Counted from the stretch's first letter, positions 46,348 through 55,360 are shown. The stretch: DNA of 64,000 nt from Tenacibaculum todarodis (GCF_001889045.1 NZ_CP018155.1:62001-126000), one strand, 5' to 3'. The notes: generated from the sequence alone by a model not told the origin. Numbers and translations: made by a program.

Positions 46348-49242
46348 TTAATCCATATAATCTTCAATAGGATTACAAGAACACATTAAATTTCTATCTC
46401 CAAAAGCATCATCAACTCTACGAACAGATGGCCAAAATTTATTATCAGCGATATATGCTAAAGGAAAAGCTGCTTGCTTTCTTGAGTAAGGTAAAGACCA
46501 TTCATCTGAAGTTAGCATTGCTTGTGTGTGCGGTGCATTTTTTAGCGGATTATTTGCATTGTCTTTTTCAGCTTCAGAAATTTCCTTTCTAATAGCAATC
46601 ATTGCGTCACAAAAACGGTCTAATTCTTCAACACTTTCACTTTCTGTAGGTTCTACCATAATAGTTCCAGCTACCGGAAAAGAAACCGTTGGTGCGTGGA
46701 ATCCATAATCCATTAAACGTTTTGCGATATCAACAACTTCAATTCCGTTTTCTTTAAACGAACGGCAATCTAAAATCATTTCATGTGCTGCTCGGTTCAT
46801 TTCACCTGTATATAATGTTGGGTAATGTCCGTTTAAACGTTCTTTAATATAGTTTGCGTTTAAAATGGCATTTCTTGTTGAGTTTGTCAATCCGTCTGCA
46901 CCTAACATTGTAATATATCCGTAAGAAATTAAACAAGCTAAAGCAGAACCCCAAGGCGCTGCAGAAATTGCTGTTATAGCATTTTCGCCACCCGTTGCAA
47001 CAACAGGATTTGTTGGTAAAAACGGAACTAACTGTGGAGCGACACAAATTGGTCCAACTCCAGGACCTCCACCTCCGTGAGGAATAGCAAATGTTTTATG
47101 TAAGTTTAAGTGACAAACATCTGCGCCAATTGTTGCAGGATTTGTCAATCCAACTTGTGCATTCATATTTGCGCCATCCATATACACTTGTCCGCCATTA
47201 TCATGAATAATTTTGGTAACTTCCATAATAGCTTTTTCATAAACTCCGTGAGTAGAAGGATATGTAACCATTAATGCCGCTAAGTTATCTTTGTGTAATG
47301 CTGCTTTTGCACGTAAATCTTCAACATCAATATTTCCTCGTTCATCTGTTTTTGTAACCACCACTTTCATTCCGGCCATTACTGCTGACGCAGGATTTGT
47401 TCCGTGAGCAGAAGCAGGAATTAAACAGATATTTCTATGTGAATCGTTTTTAGATTGATGATATGCTCTAATTGTCATTAAACCAGCAAATTCTCCTTGC
47501 GCTCCAGAGTTAGGTTGTAAAGAAGTTCCTGCAAAACCTGTAATAACGTTTAATTGTTCTTCTAAGTTTTTTAAAACTGATTGATATCCTTCTGCTTGAT
47601 TTAAAGGAACAAATGGGTGAATGTTTCCCCATTGTGGATTGCTTAAAGGTAACATTTCGGAAGCAGCATTCAACTTCATTGTACAAGAACCTAAAGAAAT
47701 CATTGAGTGATTTAACGCTAAATCTTTACGTTCTAATTTTTTAATATAACGCATCATATCAGTTTCTGATTGATACTTGTTAAATATTTTGTTCTCTAAA
47801 AAGGTTGTATTTCTTTGAGCATTTTGAGGTATTACTTCAAAATTAGAGTTAAAAGAATTTGAGTAAGCAGTACTGCTTAACTCGCCTACTGTAGTGGAAA
47901 TCCCCTCACCTTTATTCAGAGTGGGTTTAAAGTGATTAAAAAGTTTAAAAAGTTTGGTGAAATCTTTATTTGTAGTTGCTTCGTTAAAAGAAATAGAGAT
48001 ATGGTTATTATCTACATAGTTAAAATTTACTTCTAAAGATTCTGCTATTTCTTTGACTTTTTTAGCATCAACTTCAATTAATAAAGTATCAAAATATGAA
48101 GAATTTAATTGTTTGATGTTCTTGTCTTCTAAAAATTTTGCAAATATTTTTGCTTTATGATGTACAGTGTCAGCAATAAATTTTAAACCATCTTTACCGT
48201 GATATACAGCATACATTCCTGCCATAACCGCTAATAAAACTTGCGCAGTACAAATGTTTGAAGTAGCTTTTTCTCGTTTAATATGTTGCTCTCTAGTTTG
48301 TAACGCCATACGCAATGCTCGCCCGCCATCAACATCTTTAGTTACTCCAATAATACGACCAGGAATACTACGTTTGTATGCTTCTTTGGTTGCAAAATAA
48401 CCAGCGTGAGGTCCTCCATAACCTAACGGAATTCCAAAACGTTGTGTGGTTCCAACAACTACATCTGCGCCAAATTCTCCTGGAGCTTTTAATTTTACTA
48501 ATGATAAAATATCGGCAGCAACTGCTACTTTTATATTATTGTTATTACAGTTGGCAACAAAGTCAGTATAATCATAAACTTGACCATGTTTTCCTGGATA
48601 TTGAACAATTGCACCGAAAAAATCCGTAGAAAAGTCAAAATCTTCATGATTTCCAACCACTAATTCAATTCCGATTGGAATTGCACGCGTTTGTAAAACC
48701 GATAAAGTTTGTGGCAAAATTTCCTCAGAAATAAAGAATTTATTCACATTGGCTTTCTTTTGAGCTCTTTCTCGAACATCAAATAATAACGCCATTGCTT
48801 CTGCAGCTGCAGTTCCTTCATCTAACAAAGATGCGTTTGCCAATTCCATTCCTGTTAAATCGCAAACCATAGTTTGGTAATTTAACAAAGCTTCTAAACG
48901 ACCTTGCGCAATTTCGGCTTGATAAGGTGTATAAGCGGTGTACCAACCTGGGTTTTCTAAAATATTTCGTTGAATTACACTTGGCACAATTGCTTCGTGA
49001 TATCCTAAACCGATGTACGATTTAAAAACCTTGTTTTTAGCACCCAATTCGTTAATATGATTTAAATATTCATATTCACTCATTTCTGGTGCTAAATTTA
49101 ATTCACTTTTTAGGCGAATATCATCAGGAATTGTTTCGAATATTAATTGGTCTAAAGAATTTACACCAATAGTTTCTAGCATTTTAGATTGGTCTTTTTT
49201 ACGAGGTCCAATATGTCTTAATTGAAATGAAGTTGTGTTCAT
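46348..49242 (-). CDS. gcvP: glycine dehydrogenase (aminomethyl-transferring), P protein
   Basis: GcvP is the PLP-dependent decarboxylase of the glycine cleavage system, handing the aminomethyl group to GcvH. From the ATG at 49242 it has 964 residues, starting MNTTSFQLRHIGPRKKDQ. The PLP-lysine motif NLHKTFAIPHGGGGPG and SLGSCTMKLNAASEM are visible; N- and C-terminal halves are fused as in most bacteria. Between the halves, near residues 436-461, there is an insertion of roughly 14 residues (LNKGEGISTTVGELSS) that I do not expect in the family. gcvH and gcvT are not in the window. Confidence 0.95.
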   Translation of the reverse strand: MNTTSFQLRHIGPRKKDQSKMLETIGVNSLDQLIFETIPDDIRLKSELNLAPEMSEYEYLNHINELGAKNKVFKSYIGLGYHEAIVPSVIQRNILENPGWYTAYTPYQAEIAQGRLEALLNYQTMVCDLTGMELANASLLDEGTAAAEAMALLFDVRERAQKKANVNKFFISEEILPQTLSVLQTRAIPIGIELVVGNHEDFDFSTDFFGAIVQYPGKHGQVYDYTDFVANCNNNNIKVAVAADILSLVKLKAPGEFGADVVVGTTQRFGIPLGYGGPHAGYFATKEAYKRSIPGRIIGVTKDVDGGRALRMALQTREQHIKREKATSNICTAQVLLAVMAGMYAVYHGKDGLKFIADTVHHKAKIFAKFLEDKNIKQLNSSYFDTLLIEVDAKKVKEIAESLEVNFNYVDNNHISISFNEATTNKDFTKLFKLFNHFKPTLNKGEGISTTVGELSSTAYSNSFNSNFEVIPQNAQRNTTFLENKIFNKYQSETDMMRYIKKLERKDLALNHSMISLGSCTMKLNAASEMLPLSNPQWGNIHPFVPLNQAEGYQSVLKNLEEQLNVITGFAGTSLQPNSGAQGEFAGLMTIRAYHQSKNDSHRNICLIPASAHGTNPASAVMAGMKVVVTKTDERGNIDVEDLRAKAALHKDNLAALMVTYPSTHGVYEKAIMEVTKIIHDNGGQVYMDGANMNAQVGLTNPATIGADVCHLNLHKTFAIPHGGGGPGVGPICVAPQLVPFLPTNPVVATGGENAITAISAAPWGSALACLISYGYITMLGADGLTNSTRNAILNANYIKERLNGHYPTLYTGEMNRAAHEMILDCRSFKENGIEVVDIAKRLMDYGFHAPTVSFPVAGTIMVEPTESESVEELDRFCDAMIAIRKEISEAEKDNANNPLKNAPHTQAMLTSDEWSLPYSRKQAAFPLAYIADNKFWPSVRRVDDAFGDRNLMCSCNPIEDYMD
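47861..47935. repeat. repeat-like insertion inside gcvP
   Basis: This stretch holds a palindrome AAGCAGTACTGCTT (47865-47878) within GAGT...ACTC, then CCTACTGTAGT and CCCCTCACC on the + strand. It encodes the extra residues between the two halves of GcvP. The composition and the CCCCTC/GAGGGG character resemble the C/G-rich intergenic repeats of this genome, so it may be a repeat captured in frame. Confidence 0.45.
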
Positions 49243-49346
49243 TAGGTTATGTGTTTTTCCGTGTGTAAAAATAACCAAAATCAGAGAATTTTAGATTGAC
49301 AAATTAGATATTTATCAACCTTTTTTTTAGGTTATAAACAATTAAG

Positions 49347-49354
49347 TATTTTTG
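49347..49354 (+). promoter_or_regulatory. -7 element touching the UbiA-like gene
   Basis: TATTTTTG matches TAnnTTTG and ends 4 bases before the ATG at 49359, so +1 is expected at 49358 and the mRNA should be leaderless. The upstream -33 area is T-rich (T8 at 49321-49328) with no clear TTG. Confidence 0.55.
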
Positions 49355-49358
49355 TGAT

Positions 49359-50183
49359 ATGTTGTTCTTAAAAAAAATATTAAATTTCTATATAAATTCA
49401 AGTATTCATGTTGCATTAGCTGTCTTTTCTTTTGTTAGAATTACTGAATTGTATTTTGATTTACCTTATAATGAATCATTTGGTTTTTTTGCTTTCTTCG
49501 GAACAATTACAGGTTATAACTTTGTAAAATATGCAGGTGTTGCAAAATTGCATCATAGAAGTTTAACCAAGAACTTAAAAATAATACAGATTTTTTCACT
49601 TATTTGTTTTTTGTTGATGTGCTTTTATGCTTGGGAATTACCTTTTAAAACCTTGTTGTTTTTATCGCCTTTAGCAATATTAACACTTTTGTATGCAGTT
49701 CCTTTTTTAAGTGGATTTCAAAAGAATTTACGAAACATAAGTCATTTAAAAATTATTGTAGTTGCATTGGTTTGGGCAGGTTTTACAGTTTTGTTACCAG
49801 TTTATAATGTGGGAAAATCATTCAGTATAACTATTTATTTATTAGTAATACAACGTTTCTTATTGGTTATAGTTTTAATTTTACCTTTCGATATTCGAGA
49901 TTTACAATTTGATGCAATTTCCTTACAAACCCTTCCGCAGAAAATAGGTGTGGAAAAAACTAAAAAAGCAGGTTTTGTTTTGTTAGCTTTTTGTTTGTTT
50001 TTAGAGTTTTTAATAACACCAAATTCAAGCTTTAGGTCAGTGTTTTTAATAGTCTTTTTTTTAGCGTTATTTTTATTAATGCGAGCTTCAATTAGACAAT
50101 CTAAATACTATAGCGCTGTTTGGGTAGAATCTTTACCAATAGTTTGGTGGTTGCTTCTTTTAGGATTTGATAATTTTCTATAG
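49359..50183 (+). CDS. UbiA-superfamily-like membrane protein
   Basis: The 274-residue protein has eight to nine hydrophobic helices. It resembles UbiA prenyltransferases in helix spacing and in the second Asp-rich motif PFDIRDLQFD followed by TLPQKIGVEKTK (about residues 180-210). The first Asp-rich motif is not recognisable: the equivalent loop reads GYNFVKYAGVAKLHH. It may therefore be an altered prenyltransferase or a non-catalytic relative. It is divergent from gcvP and stands alone before serA. Confidence 0.65.
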   Translation: MLFLKKILNFYINSSIHVALAVFSFVRITELYFDLPYNESFGFFAFFGTITGYNFVKYAGVAKLHHRSLTKNLKIIQIFSLICFLLMCFYAWELPFKTLLFLSPLAILTLLYAVPFLSGFQKNLRNISHLKIIVVALVWAGFTVLLPVYNVGKSFSITIYLLVIQRFLLVIVLILPFDIRDLQFDAISLQTLPQKIGVEKTKKAGFVLLAFCLFLEFLITPNSSFRSVFLIVFFLALFLLMRASIRQSKYYSAVWVESLPIVWWLLLLGFDNFL

Positions 50184-50273
50184 AATTTTACTTGTTTTTT
50201 ATTGACATTAAAATAATTATTGTGAATTACAGTGGATATCACAAAACTTTAAAATCACTTTCTAATAACCTAC

Positions 50274-50281
50274 TATATTTG
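50274..50281 (+). promoter_or_regulatory. -7 promoter element of serA
   Basis: TATATTTG matches TAnnTTTG; the expected start is about 50285, 34 bases before the ATG. No clear -33 TTG is visible. Confidence 0.6.
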
Positions 50282-50318
50282 TAGATTTACCATTCATATA
50301 TCAACCAAGGTTTAAATA

Positions 50319-52211
50319 ATGATTACCAAGAAAAGAAGTTATGTTTTTGATTTTGATAGTACGCTAACAAAAGTAGAAGCATTAGATGTTTTAGCAGAAA
50401 TTACGTTGATTGATAACCCTAAAAAAGAAGCTATAATTCAAGAAATTATAGACATAACTAATTTAGGAATAGACGGAGAGATTTCTTTTACAGAGTCTTT
50501 AGAGAGAAGAATTAAGCTTTTAAATGCTAACAAAGCAGATTTAGATGGTTTGGTTGTTGCATTAAAAAAGCAAGTTTCTAAATCCATAGAAAATAATAAA
50601 GAATTTTTTGAAGAATTTGCTGATGATATTTATGTTATTTCTTGCGGATTCAAAGAATTTATAGATCCTATTGTAAAAGAATACAATATACCTTCAGAAA
50701 GAGTGTACGCAAACACATTTGAGTTTGCAGCGGACGGTAAGATTATTGGTTTTGATGCTACTAATCCATTATCGCAACACAACGGAAAAATTAAATGTCT
50801 AAAAGACATGGATTTAGAAGGAGAAATACAAGTTATTGGAGATGGTTACAGCGATTATGTAACTCGTGAAGCTGGTGTGGCAGATAAGTTTTTTGCTTAC
50901 ACAGAAAATGTTTCAAGAGATAAAACAACAGAAAACGCAGACCATATTGCACCTAATTTAGATGAATTTTTATACGTAAACGATTTGCCAAGAAATATCT
51001 CATACCCAAAGAACAGAATTAAAATTTTATTGTTAGAAAACGTGCACTCAGACGCTTTTAAGAAGTTGTCTAAAGATGGTTTTACAGTAGAAACAGTTTC
51101 AAAAAGTTTGTCTGAAGACGAATTAATTGAAAAAATAAAAGATGTACACGTTTTAGGAATTCGATCTAAAACCCATGTTACTCAAAAAGTTGTTGATGCT
51201 GCTGAAAAATTAATGGTGGTTTCAGCATTTTGTATCGGTACAAAGCAAATAGATTTAGAAGCGTGTAAAGAAAACGGAATTGTAGTTTTTAATGCACCAT
51301 ATAGTAACACACGTTCAGTAGTTGAATTAGCTATTGGAGAAATTATTATGTTAATGCGTTCTGTTTTTCAACGAAGCACAGAAATTCATAACGGTCAATG
51401 GAATAAAACAGCAGAAGGTTCTAGAGAAGTTCGTGGTAAAAAACTAGGTATTGTTGGTTATGGAAACATTGGTAAGCAACTTTCTATTTTAGCTGAAGCT
51501 TTAGGAATGGACGTTTATTATTATGATGTTGAAGATAAATTAGCATTAGGAAACGCAACTAAAGTAGATGAATTATCAGATTTATTAGCACTTTCTGATG
51601 TAGTTACTTTGCATGTTGATGATAATGCTGCAAATAAAAACTTCTTCGGAGAAAAAGAAATTTCTCAGATGAAAGATGGCGCACATTTAGTAAATCTTTC
51701 TCGTGGTTTTGTTGTGGATATTCCTGCTTTAGTAGCAGCTTTAAAATCAGGTAAAATTGCTGGAACAGCAGTAGATGTATATCCAGAAGAACCAAGGAAA
51801 AACGGAGAATTCTTTACGGAATTAAAAGGATTACCAAATGTAATTTTAACACCGCACGTTGGTGGAAGCACAGAAGAAGCACAAAGAGATATTGCAGATT
51901 TTGTACCAAGTAAAATTATGGCATATATTAATTCTGGGAATACTGTAGATGCTGTAAACTTCCCAAATATTCGTTTACCAAGGCAAACAAAAGCGCACAG
52001 ATTTTTACATATACATAAAAATGTTCCGGGTGTAATGGCTAAGATTAATAAGGTTTTGGCAGAATACAATTTGAATATAACTGGTCAGTATTTATCTACA
52101 GATCCTAAAGTTGGATATGTAATTACAGACTTAGATAAAGAGTATAATACAGAAGTTTTAGACGAATTAAGAAAAATAGAAGGAACTATTAAGTTTAGAG
52201 TATTGTATTAA
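50319..52211 (+). CDS. serA: phosphoserine phosphatase / D-3-phosphoglycerate dehydrogenase fusion
   Basis: The 630-residue protein joins two steps of serine synthesis. Residues about 1-215 are a SerB-type HAD phosphatase: nucleophile Asp11 and Asp13 in FDFDSTLT, the Ser of VISCGF and the IGDGYSDY motif. Residues about 228-540 are a phosphoglycerate dehydrogenase: KLGIVGYGNIGKQ, the Arg of LSRGFVVD and TPHVGGST. Residues about 555-630 form an ACT domain (HKNVPGVMAKINKVLAEYN). The intervening transaminase SerC is not in the window. The ACT domain suggests serine feedback. It has its own promoter and a terminator that carries the kynU promoter. Confidence 0.93.
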   Translation: MITKKRSYVFDFDSTLTKVEALDVLAEITLIDNPKKEAIIQEIIDITNLGIDGEISFTESLERRIKLLNANKADLDGLVVALKKQVSKSIENNKEFFEEFADDIYVISCGFKEFIDPIVKEYNIPSERVYANTFEFAADGKIIGFDATNPLSQHNGKIKCLKDMDLEGEIQVIGDGYSDYVTREAGVADKFFAYTENVSRDKTTENADHIAPNLDEFLYVNDLPRNISYPKNRIKILLLENVHSDAFKKLSKDGFTVETVSKSLSEDELIEKIKDVHVLGIRSKTHVTQKVVDAAEKLMVVSAFCIGTKQIDLEACKENGIVVFNAPYSNTRSVVELAIGEIIMLMRSVFQRSTEIHNGQWNKTAEGSREVRGKKLGIVGYGNIGKQLSILAEALGMDVYYYDVEDKLALGNATKVDELSDLLALSDVVTLHVDDNAANKNFFGEKEISQMKDGAHLVNLSRGFVVDIPALVAALKSGKIAGTAVDVYPEEPRKNGEFFTELKGLPNVILTPHVGGSTEEAQRDIADFVPSKIMAYINSGNTVDAVNFPNIRLPRQTKAHRFLHIHKNVPGVMAKINKVLAEYNLNITGQYLSTDPKVGYVITDLDKEYNTEVLDELRKIEGTIKFRVLY

Positions 52212-52235
52212 AATCTATAGTAAATATTATTATCT

Positions 52236-52276
52236 AAAAAATGATTGTTTTATATTTGAAGACAATCATTTTTTTA
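52236..52276 (+). terminator. serA terminator with the kynU -7 element in its loop
   Basis: A perfect 13-bp stem, AAAAAATGATTGT (52236-52248) with ACAATCATTTTTT (52262-52274), closes a 13-base loop and continues into T residues. The loop contains TATATTTG (52251-52258). Confidence 0.82.
52251..52258 (+). promoter_or_regulatory. kynU -7 promoter element
   Basis: TATATTTG matches TAnnTTTG exactly; the expected start is about 52262, so the new transcript begins at the 3' arm of the serA terminator and has a leader of about 19 bases. No clear -33 TTG. Confidence 0.62.
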
Positions 52277-52280
52277 TTTA

Positions 52281-53558
52281 ATGAAATATCAAAACACTTT
52301 ACAATTCGCACAACAGCAAGATAAGGAAGATAAATTATCTTATTTACGAAATCGATTTCATATTCCTAAAGACAAAAAGGGGAATAATTGGCTTTATTTT
52401 ACAGGAAACTCTTTAGGGTTACAACCAAAAGCTACCAAAGAATATATTCAACAAGAATTAGATGATTGGGCAAATTACGGAGTAGAAGGTCATTTTGAAG
52501 CCAAAAACCCTTGGATGCCTTATCATGAGTTTCTTACTGGAAATATGGCTAAAATTGTAGGCGCAAAACCAATTGAAGTTGTGGTTATGAATACACTTAC
52601 AACCAATCTTCATTTGTTAATGGTTTCGTTTTACAGACCAACAAAAACAAAATATAAAATTGTTATTGAGTCGGATGCTTTTCCTTCAGATAGATATGCG
52701 GTACAATCGCAATTAAAATTTCATGGTTTTTCTGAAGAAGATGTAATTGAATGGAAACCAAGAAAAGGAGAAGAATTATTAAATATAGATGATTTAGAAA
52801 CCATCGTTTCTGAACAAGGAGATGAAATAGCTTTATTGTTAATTGGTGGCGTAAATTACTACACTGGTCAATATTTAGATTTAAAACGAATTGCAGAAAT
52901 TGGTCATTCAAAAGATTGCGTCGTCGGAATCGATTTAGCACATGGAGCAGGAAATATTTCACCAGAATTACACAATTCAGGAGTAGATTTTGCAGCTTGG
53001 TGTACCTACAAATACTTAAATTCCGGACCAGGAAGTTTAGGCGGATTATTCGTTCACGAAAAACATTCAAAAAATAAAGATTTACCACGTTTTGCAGGTT
53101 GGTGGAATCATAATAAAGACACACGTTTTAATATGCGTCAACCATTTGATGTAATGGATGGAGCAGAAGGTTGGCAATTAAGCAATCCGCCAATATTATC
53201 AATGGCAGCAATAAAAGCGTCTTTAGATATGTTTGCAGAAGTTGGCATGGAAGCGTTAAGAGAAAAATCAGAAAAACTAACAGGATATTTTGAGTTTTTA
53301 ATCAACCAAATTGGTTCAGAAGATATAAAAATTATCACACCATCAAATCCAAAAGAAAGAGGTTGTCAATTATCTATTCAAGTTAAAAATGCTGACAAAA
53401 GTTTACACAAAAAGTTAACAGAAAATAATATTATTACAGATTGGCGAGAACCAGATGTTATACGTTGTGCGCCAACGCCAATGTATAATTCGTTTGAAGA
53501 TGTTTATAGAATGGTTAATAGCCTATCCTCAATCCTTTCCGAAGGAAAGGAGGTTTAG
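52281..53558 (+). CDS. kynU: kynureninase
   Basis: KynU is a PLP enzyme splitting kynurenine or 3-hydroxykynurenine into alanine and (3-hydroxy)anthranilate. The 425 residues include TGNSLGLQPKAT near the start, the DLAHGAGN block and Lys244 in CTYKYLNSGPGSLGG, the expected PLP lysine. The last residues, SILSEGKEV, are encoded by a palindromic repeat (53534-53550), so the native C-terminus has probably been replaced. It is the first gene of the kynurenine cluster and has its own promoter. Confidence 0.95.
   Translation: MKYQNTLQFAQQQDKEDKLSYLRNRFHIPKDKKGNNWLYFTGNSLGLQPKATKEYIQQELDDWANYGVEGHFEAKNPWMPYHEFLTGNMAKIVGAKPIEVVVMNTLTTNLHLLMVSFYRPTKTKYKIVIESDAFPSDRYAVQSQLKFHGFSEEDVIEWKPRKGEELLNIDDLETIVSEQGDEIALLLIGGVNYYTGQYLDLKRIAEIGHSKDCVVGIDLAHGAGNISPELHNSGVDFAAWCTYKYLNSGPGSLGGLFVHEKHSKNKDLPRFAGWWNHNKDTRFNMRQPFDVMDGAEGWQLSNPPILSMAAIKASLDMFAEVGMEALREKSEKLTGYFEFLINQIGSEDIKIITPSNPKERGCQLSIQVKNADKSLHKKLTENNIITDWREPDVIRCAPTPMYNSFEDVYRMVNSLSSILSEGKEV
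53522..53558 (+). repeat. C/G-rich palindrome overlapping the kynU end
   Basis: CCTTTCC-GAA-GGAAAGG (53534-53550) is a perfect 7-bp stem with a GAA loop, flanked by CCTC and GAGG-like sequence. The kynU stop codon lies at its right edge. The same type is found after the dehydrogenase gene (58089-58105) and at 58174-58192. Confidence 0.75.
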
Positions 53559-53699
53559 AGTGATAAATCAATTCGTAGAATTGAAATTTGAATTGCAGAA
53601 ATAATGAACGAAGGAATGGAGATGCAAAACGCAGTTTTAAGCACGGAATTCCGAAAGAGAATGTTCCGAAGGAATTTCCTCAATTCAATATGATTTTTT

Positions 53700-53727
53700 G
53701 GTTCGTTTTGTATCAAGACAAAATGAA
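53700..53727 (+). repeat. short hairpin repeat before kmo
   Basis: TTCGTTTTG (53702-53710) pairs with CAAAATGAA (53719-53727) around TATCAAGA. The gap of 191 bases between kynU and kmo contains this hairpin and AT-rich, gene-free sequence with other palindrome-like pieces (GGAATTCC near 53645). I recall similar GGTTCGTTTT elements as common in Flavobacteriaceae. Confidence 0.5.
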
Positions 53728-53749
53728 TGTAAGAAAAAAGAAAAAATAA

Positions 53750-55144
53750 ATGACAAAACAAGATAATATACTAATAATAGGAGCAGGACTTTGCGGAAGT
53801 TTACTAGCTTTAAGATTAGCGCAAAGAGGTTACAAAGTTGAGGTGTACGAAAGTAGACCAGATTTAAGAACTACAGATATTTCCGCAGGAAGAAGCATCA
53901 ATTTAGCATTGTCAGATCGTGGATTTAAAGCTTTGCGTTTATGTGGAGTAGAAGAGAAGGCAAGGGAAATTTGTATTCCGATGTATGGTAGATTAATGCA
54001 TGACAAAGAAGGAAATACATTTGCGTCTAATTATTCAGGAAGAGAAAATGAATATATAAATTCAATTTCTCGTGGCGATTTAAACGGAATTTTACTTACT
54101 GAAGCAGAAAAACACGAAAATGTAAACATACATTTCAATTCAAAATGTACTTCTGTTGATATTGAAAATACAGTTGCGCATTTTAAAAGTTATTCGACAA
54201 AAGAAGAATTTTCCATAGATGCTGATGTTATCTTCGGAACAGATGGCGCTGGTTCTGCATTGCGCAAAAGCTATTATTTAGAGAAGAAATTCTTGTTTAG
54301 CTATTCACAAAATTATTTAACGCACGGATATAAAGAATTAGAAATTCCAGCTGATAAAAATGGTAAACATCAAATAAGTGATGGACATTTACACATTTGG
54401 CCTCGTGGCGAATATATGTTAATCGCATTACCAAATATGGATGGAAGTTTCACTGTAACCTTGTTTTTAAGTTATGATGAAGGCGAATACAACTTCAAGA
54501 ATTTAACTTCTGAAGAAAAAATTACTGCATTTTTTGAAGAACAATTTCCAGATGCTTTAAAATTAATTCCGAGTATAAAAGACGAGTTTTTTAACAATCC
54601 AACAGGTGCGTTAGGAACTGTAAAATGTTCGCCTTGGATGTATCAAAACAAAACTATTTTAATGGGAGATGCTGCACATGCAATTGTCCCGTTTTACGGA
54701 CAAGGAATGAACGCTTCCTTTGAAGATGTTACAGTTTTTGATGAAATTTTAAATCAAGATTTAGATAGTTGGGAAGCGGTTTTTAAAACCTATCAAAATT
54801 CAAGAAAAGAAGATACAGATGCCATTGCAGATTTAGCGATTGACAACTTTCACGAGATGAAAGATCATGTTGCAAATCCGGTTTTTAAAGAAAAAAGAAA
54901 GTTAGAAATGACTTTAGAAAAAATGTTTCCGAATGAGTATTTTTCTAAATATTCGATGGTAACTTTTAATGAAGATATTCCGTATGCAGAAGCAATGAAA
55001 AAAGGACGTGCGCAAGACAAAGCATTGTTAAATATGGTTGCTGATAATGATTTAGAAAATATTTCAGATTTAAAATCTGTATTAAAAAGAGTACAAGAAG
55101 AAACGAATGAAATTTTACAAGAAGATAAAATAGCAGGATTGTAG
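53750..55144 (+). CDS. kmo: kynurenine 3-monooxygenase
   Basis: KMO is an FAD- and NADPH-dependent hydroxylase making 3-hydroxykynurenine. The 464 residues show the dinucleotide motif IIGAGLCGSLLALRLAQRGY (residues 8-27), the DG-type segment FGTDGAGS and the second FAD motif GDAAHAIVPFYGQGMNASFE. The C-terminal 80 residues form the region that helps bind substrate or membrane. It supplies the substrate of the 3-hydroxy branch used by the downstream dioxygenase. Confidence 0.95.
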   Translation: MTKQDNILIIGAGLCGSLLALRLAQRGYKVEVYESRPDLRTTDISAGRSINLALSDRGFKALRLCGVEEKAREICIPMYGRLMHDKEGNTFASNYSGRENEYINSISRGDLNGILLTEAEKHENVNIHFNSKCTSVDIENTVAHFKSYSTKEEFSIDADVIFGTDGAGSALRKSYYLEKKFLFSYSQNYLTHGYKELEIPADKNGKHQISDGHLHIWPRGEYMLIALPNMDGSFTVTLFLSYDEGEYNFKNLTSEEKITAFFEEQFPDALKLIPSIKDEFFNNPTGALGTVKCSPWMYQNKTILMGDAAHAIVPFYGQGMNASFEDVTVFDEILNQDLDSWEAVFKTYQNSRKEDTDAIADLAIDNFHEMKDHVANPVFKEKRKLEMTLEKMFPNEYFSKYSMVTFNEDIPYAEAMKKGRAQDKALLNMVADNDLENISDLKSVLKRVQEETNEILQEDKIAGL

Positions 55145-55152
55145 TTTTTTTT

Positions 55153-55232
55153 GAAGCTATTTCCTGCTTTCCACTATATCTTTTTTATGAAAAATAAAAA
55201 AGGATGCCGTTTCAATCAGGGCTAGACCTCTT
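55153..55232 (+). repeat. composite flavobacterial intergenic repeat, copy C
   Basis: Modules: GAAGCTATTTCCTGCTTTC, CTATATCTTTTTTAT paired with ATAAAAAAGGATG, CCGTTTCAATCAGGGCTA. It begins 8 bases after the kmo stop and is followed 49 bases later by a palindrome doublet. Confidence 0.8.
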
Positions 55233-55280
55233 TATAGAAGATAGTTACATATCGAGGCTAATAGAATATTAAATTAATTT

Positions 55281-55347
55281 GTCATTCTCGCGAAAGCGGG
55301 AATCCATAAAAAAGATAGTTTAGATTCCACATCAAGTGCGGAATGAC
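55281..55347. repeat. inverted doublet of ATTCC-type palindromes
   Basis: Left half GTC-ATTCTCGC-GAAA-GCGGGAAT-CC (55281-55305; one G-T pair in the stem) and inverted right half AGATTCCACA...GTGCGGAATGAC (55322-55347) face each other across 16 bases. The outer ends GTCATTC and GAATGAC match the doublet at 38379. Located between kmo and the DUF1697 gene. Confidence 0.8.
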
Positions 55348-55360
55348 AAACAATAAATAA

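Noticed and set aside
49243..49358. Glycine riboswitch upstream of gcvP
   Set aside because: The 116-base gap shows none of the conserved tandem aptamer sequence and is largely AT-rich, with a divergent promoter on the other strand.
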